Assembly (NCBI GenBank): GCA_003552745.1
Contig: PUOG01000338.1
Coordinates: forward strand, 1-8,006
Origin: Spirochaetaceae bacterium
GTDB taxonomy: Bacteria; Spirochaetota; Spirochaetia; DSM-27196; SKKC01
Direction of reading: 5' to 3'
DNA length: 8,006 nt
Shown here: piece after piece, positions 5,161 through 8,006 of the stretch
Layout: the number at the start of each line of letters is the position of its first letter
Position numbering within the stretch: position 1 is the first letter of the stretch
Notes under the pieces: model-generated
What the model saw: the letters and a program-made list of their open reading frames with translations, nothing else
What the model was told of the DNA's origin: nothing
Databases searched by the model: none
Position numbers and translations under genes: made by a program

Positions 5161-7071
5161 ATGGATTGGGTATTCTTCGCGGCCAAGGCAGTCGTTCTCG
5201 CGCTGTCATTGATCTTCCTTGTTTCGTTGCAGGCTCGAGTTCAGGTCAAGGCACTGGCTGCGATTCGGTACCTGCTCTTGTGGGCATTAGCGCGTGATCT
5301 GTTGTTTGCGCTCTTTCCGCAACCGGCGATTCTGTTTATCGGCGACATCGGTATCTACGCAGCACTGCTCGTCTGGATCAGGTATTACACAGGGCGCCGA
5401 GCCAACGATATCTACTGGTTCTTCGCGGCCGTTATCGCAGCCGGCATCGGGATCGCCGTAGAGACGCAACCCGGTGAGACGGCGTTTACCGCGCACCTTA
5501 CTGCGAACGGCGTACTGCTTGGATACCTGCTCTATTCGATACACGAGATTACAGTTCACAACACACGCGAAAGCGAAGTCATCGTCGACAGTCGATTTGT
5601 GCTGTCGAGCTCACTCGTCGTGCTCGCCACAGTCGGCACCTTTACCGCCTATTCCGGTGATGCGTTCGGGCAGGCGGCGATAATGCTGCACTACATCGCG
5701 ATCTGGTTCGTGTTACTCACACAATCGAACCTGCAGCATCTGATCAATGAGCTCACGATCGCGAGTCTGCGTCGTCAATCAGAGAATCTGTTCGAGTTCA
5801 TGGAAGTGCTCGGAGGCGGAATAGCCGATCGGGTCGATATCCAGCGAATCCTCGAGATGATCTGCAAGAGCGCATCCAAGACTATCGAAGCTGACGGGGC
5901 GATCATACTGATGGTCGATGATGCGCGTAACACCTTGCGAGTGCGCAGCATGTCCGGCGTCTATCCGCCGCCCTATTCCGTTCCGGAAGTGGTGAAACAT
6001 CGCTCAGCATCTCTTCACGAATATGTGTACAACACTGCGATCCGTGTGGGAGAGACAGTGCTGGGACAGGCGGTCGAGCTCGGTGAACCGATCTTCATTC
6101 CTGACTCGACCGCGGACGAGCGGCTTTCACAGAACACCGGCCGCGACTTCCTTTTCATTCAGAGTCTCATCGCGGTTCCGCTCGTGGTGAACACCCACAT
6201 CCTCGGGGTACTCAGCCTGGTGCGCCGAGATCCGGAGAACCAGTTCACCGAGGAGGATTTGCAGCACGTTCAGACCTTCGCCTCCCACGCTTCAATGACC
6301 ATCGACAATTTCCATACCTATCTGGAAGCACTTCAGCACCGTGAGATACAGCGCGAAGTGAACATCGCCGCGGATATCCAGACGAAACTTCTGCCGAAGA
6401 GCTTTCCTCATCAGAGCGGGATCGAAATCGCGGTCTTCAGCAAGTCCGCCCGGGGAGTCAGCGGCGACTACTACGACGTGCTCGAGCTGAACGACGACAC
6501 GGTCGGTCTGGTCGTCTGCGACGTCGCCGGAAAGGGTGTCCCGGCATCACTCGTGATGGTGATGATACACAGCATTCTCCGGCTCATCGCTTCGGCCGAA
6601 CGTGAGGTGGGCGCTACCCTCACATGGATCAACCGAGGTCTGAGCGGTCAGATCGACCTCGATCACTATGCTACTATGAGCTATCTGACGATAAGCTATA
6701 CCGAACGACGACTCTCATACTCGAACGCGGCGCATCACCCCCTCATGATCGTACGAAACGACAGCGGTGCAATAGAGCAGCTCGATACCGAAGGCTTGCC
6801 GGTCGGCATCGAGCGAGAGATCGTCTATCCGCAGACGACTATCGATCTTCGCACTGGTGATGTGCTCGTGCTGTATACCGACGGTATTGTCGAGGCGATG
6901 AATTCCGACGGTGAGCAGTTCAGTGCGGAACGCCTCGCGACGGTTGTCCGCGAGAACAGTAGCAAACACGCTCAGCAGATTACCGACACGATCCAGAGCG
7001 AGCTCGATGCGTTCGTCGGAAGTGCTCCACAGCACGACGATCAGACGTTGATGATTGTGACGATCGCGTAG
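5161..7071 (+). CDS. Membrane-anchored GAF plus SpoIIE/RsbU-type PP2C serine phosphatase
   Basis: A 636-aa sensor phosphatase. Residues 1-190 hold about six or seven hydrophobic helices with short loops (membrane sensor or anchor). Residues 205-225 are a helical linker, about 225-385 a GAF domain (MEVLGGGIADRVDIQRILEMIC at the start, a SLIAVPLVVNTHILGVLSLVR core), then a signalling helix ending AADIQTKLLP (403-412) typical of SpoIIE-family proteins, and 413-636 the PP2C/SpoIIE domain. The metal-binding aspartates are present: SGDYYD (Asp436, Asp439), VCDVAGKG (Asp454), YTDGIVEA (Asp574) and HDDQT (Asp627), so the enzyme is probably active. Family members dephosphorylate an anti-sigma-factor antagonist (SpoIIAA/RsbV type) and so release a sigma factor in a partner switch; no such partner gene is in the window, so the target is unknown. 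It is transcribed divergently from the DUF2156 gene, apparently as a single gene, with a good promoter upstream and a stem-loop 21 nt past the stop. Confidence 0.93.
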   Translation: MDWVFFAAKAVVLALSLIFLVSLQARVQVKALAAIRYLLLWALARDLLFALFPQPAILFIGDIGIYAALLVWIRYYTGRRANDIYWFFAAVIAAGIGIAVETQPGETAFTAHLTANGVLLGYLLYSIHEITVHNTRESEVIVDSRFVLSSSLVVLATVGTFTAYSGDAFGQAAIMLHYIAIWFVLLTQSNLQHLINELTIASLRRQSENLFEFMEVLGGGIADRVDIQRILEMICKSASKTIEADGAIILMVDDARNTLRVRSMSGVYPPPYSVPEVVKHRSASLHEYVYNTAIRVGETVLGQAVELGEPIFIPDSTADERLSQNTGRDFLFIQSLIAVPLVVNTHILGVLSLVRRDPENQFTEEDLQHVQTFASHASMTIDNFHTYLEALQHREIQREVNIAADIQTKLLPKSFPHQSGIEIAVFSKSARGVSGDYYDVLELNDDTVGLVVCDVAGKGVPASLVMVMIHSILRLIASAEREVGATLTWINRGLSGQIDLDHYATMSYLTISYTERRLSYSNAAHHPLMIVRNDSGAIEQLDTEGLPVGIEREIVYPQTTIDLRTGDVLVLYTDGIVEAMNSDGEQFSAERLATVVRENSSKHAQQITDTIQSELDAFVGSAPQHDDQTLMIVTIA

Positions 7072-7091
7072 GAGAATCGAGCTGACGAAAC

Positions 7092-7112
7092 TGATCGGGT
7101 TTCTCCCGATCA
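7092..7112. terminator. Stem-loop between convergent genes, possible bidirectional terminator
   Basis: TGATCGGG (7092-7099) pairs perfectly with CCCGATCA (7105-7112) around a 5-nt loop (TTTCT). It lies 21 nt after the phosphatase stop and about 68 nt after the stop of the opposing AlaX-like gene. Position and strength suit termination of both transcripts. Neither side has a clean U-run: the plus side continues CCGACAAC and the minus side GTTTCGTC, so it may be an mRNA 3'-end stabilising stem instead. Confidence 0.5.
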
Positions 7113-7179
7113 CCGACAACGAAGAGGCAGCTCTGAAGGAGATACACGGATCACCGTAGAGCGTGACGACGCCGATGCT

Positions 7180-8006
7180 TCATTCGGCCGGCTGCGCGCA
7201 CCGCACAACCGCGGCGACGAAATCATCCCACCTATCCGCCGAAGAGCCTTTGCCCTGAAAAAGCGGCGGCTTACCGCCGCCTCGAGCCTCCATGATCGGG
7301 AACGCCTCGTCGCGAAGGCGTCGTTGGTCGATTTGCACTCCCTTCCCGTGACCGGCAAGCCAGACGACTCCACCACTGCCGTTCGTACCCAGCGCAAAGA
7401 CTATATCGTCGTATTCGCAGAGCGCCTCCGCGCGCTGTCGTAGACGAGCAGGATCGGCGTCTTCGTCGAAAACCGACACGACCGTCGGTCGGTCACTGAC
7501 AGCCCGGCGTGCGTTTTGGACCAGCTGATGCGCCCGCTCGGCCTCGAGCTCGCGTTCGACCACCTCGATTTCGCGCTCACGCTCCTGCAATCGAGTGTCG
7601 AGCGCGATAACCCGCTCAACGATCTTCTCCTCCGGCACCGAGAGGAGATCCATGAGACGCTGCGCGATGTCACGCGTCGCCCTGTGATGCTCGTGTGCCC
7701 GGGCACCGATCTTGAATGCGTAGCGCAGCCGTCCGCGAATCCGTTCACGCCCGATCATGCGAATCAGCGAAACGTCGCCCGTATTGCGCGTGTGAACACC
7801 GCCGCACGCAACGCGATCGAGGTCCTCTATCTCCACGATACGGATCGTGCCGCCGACCTTCGGTTCCCTTCGCAGATCGAGTTCCGCCACTTCGGACTCA
7901 TCACACCAGAACGATCGAACGGGTCGACACTCATTGATTATCCGGTTTGCCATCTCTTCGATGTCTCGCTCGACCTCGGCCGGGCAACTCGTAGCCGCGA
8001 ATTCAA
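7180..8006 (-). CDS. C-terminal part of an AlaX-type alanyl-tRNA editing protein with a DHHA1 domain
   Basis: Stand-alone relatives of the alanyl-tRNA synthetase editing domain hydrolyse mischarged aminoacyl-tRNA (Ser- or Gly-tRNA-Ala). The reading frame is open to the right edge, and the 17 codons before the first in-window ATG (7953) belong to the protein, so about 274 C-terminal residues are visible and the true start is outside. In order: the second half of the editing domain (SAD) with GGTIRIVEIEDLDRVACGG and CGGVHTRNTG, in which Cys (7804-7806) and His (7792-7794) are two of the four usual zinc ligands; the HxxxH pair would be upstream. Then a coiled coil rich in Glu/Arg (about 7530-7640), and a DHHA1 domain (LGTNGSGGVVWLAG, then EARGGGKPPLFQGKGS near the end). 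The DHHA1 tail marks the long AlaX subtype. A truncated full AlaRS is less likely because the SAD runs into a compact coiled coil, but the catalytic part cannot be checked. It converges on the phosphatase gene. Confidence 0.85.
   Translation of the reverse strand, partial: EFAATSCPAEVERDIEEMANRIINECRPVRSFWCDESEVAELDLRREPKVGGTIRIVEIEDLDRVACGGVHTRNTGDVSLIRMIGRERIRGRLRYAFKIGARAHEHHRATRDIAQRLMDLLSVPEEKIVERVIALDTRLQEREREIEVVERELEAERAHQLVQNARRAVSDRPTVVSVFDEDADPARLRQRAEALCEYDDIVFALGTNGSGGVVWLAGHGKGVQIDQRRLRDEAFPIMEARGGGKPPLFQGKGSSADRWDDFVAAVVRCAQPAE

Noticed and set aside
4998..5186. N-terminal extension of the DUF2156 gene up to 5186.
   Set aside because: It would overlap the start of the divergent phosphatase gene and its promoter, and adds Arg-rich sequence unlike the family. 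The start at 4997 gives the usual length.
4047..8006. Functional link between the DUF2156 protein (possible aminoacyl-tRNA user) and the AlaX-like editing protein.
   Set aside because: Both families touch aminoacyl-tRNA chemistry, but the genes are 2 kb apart with the phosphatase gene in between and have separate promoters; nothing in the sequence ties them together.
1..8006. Signs of CRISPR arrays, insertion sequences, phage genes, toxin-antitoxin pairs or tRNA genes.
   Set aside because: No repeat-spacer pattern, transposase, terminal inverted repeats or tRNA-like fold was seen. The RHH protein might suggest an antitoxin, but its partner is a CobW GTPase and its C-terminal half looks metal-binding.

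Overview
The window is a compact chromosomal segment, moderately GC-rich by eye, with eight protein genes, almost no spare sequence, and no RNA gene, insertion sequence or CRISPR array that I can see. Taxonomy is uncertain. The long RodA, the membrane-GAF-SpoIIE phosphatase, the long AlaX-type editing protein and the stand-alone DUF2156 protein would fit a free-living spirochaete (Spirochaetota), but this is inferred from gene style, not from a marker gene.

Left and centre (1-4050), minus strand, read right to left: a small ribbon-helix-helix (RHH) DNA-binding protein with a Cys/His-rich C-terminal half; a CobW/COG0523 GTPase; the SEDS glycosyltransferase RodA; a second CobW/COG0523 GTPase; and the start of a secreted or membrane protein resembling the NicO nickel/cobalt transporter family, cut by the window edge. 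The genes are tightly packed (TGATG overlap, 27-nt gap, about 70-110-nt gap depending on the start chosen, ATGA overlap), so they look like one operon. A sigma70-like promoter sits just before the RHH gene. A repeated GTAATA-type motif overlaps its -10 and start region, suggesting autoregulation in response to a metal.

Middle (4047-5160): a DUF2156 (MprF C-terminal-like, GNAT-fold) protein ending in four consecutive cysteines lies just upstream of the RHH gene on the same strand. It diverges from the phosphatase gene across a 163-nt region. That region holds a good plus-strand promoter (TTGACG-17-TAGACT) followed by a perfect 8-bp inverted repeat, and a weaker minus-strand promoter.

Right (5161-8006): a 636-residue membrane-anchored GAF plus PP2C/SpoIIE-type phosphatase on the plus strand, a 108-nt convergent gap with a strong stem-loop, and the C-terminal part of an AlaX-type alanyl-tRNA editing protein on the minus strand, entering from the right edge.

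The most interesting part is the putative metal operon: a Cys/His RHH regulator, two metallochaperone-type GTPases with an unusual guanine-recognition motif, a cell-wall polymerase placed between them, and a likely Ni/Co-type transporter. A link between metal supply and cell elongation is an inference from gene order only.
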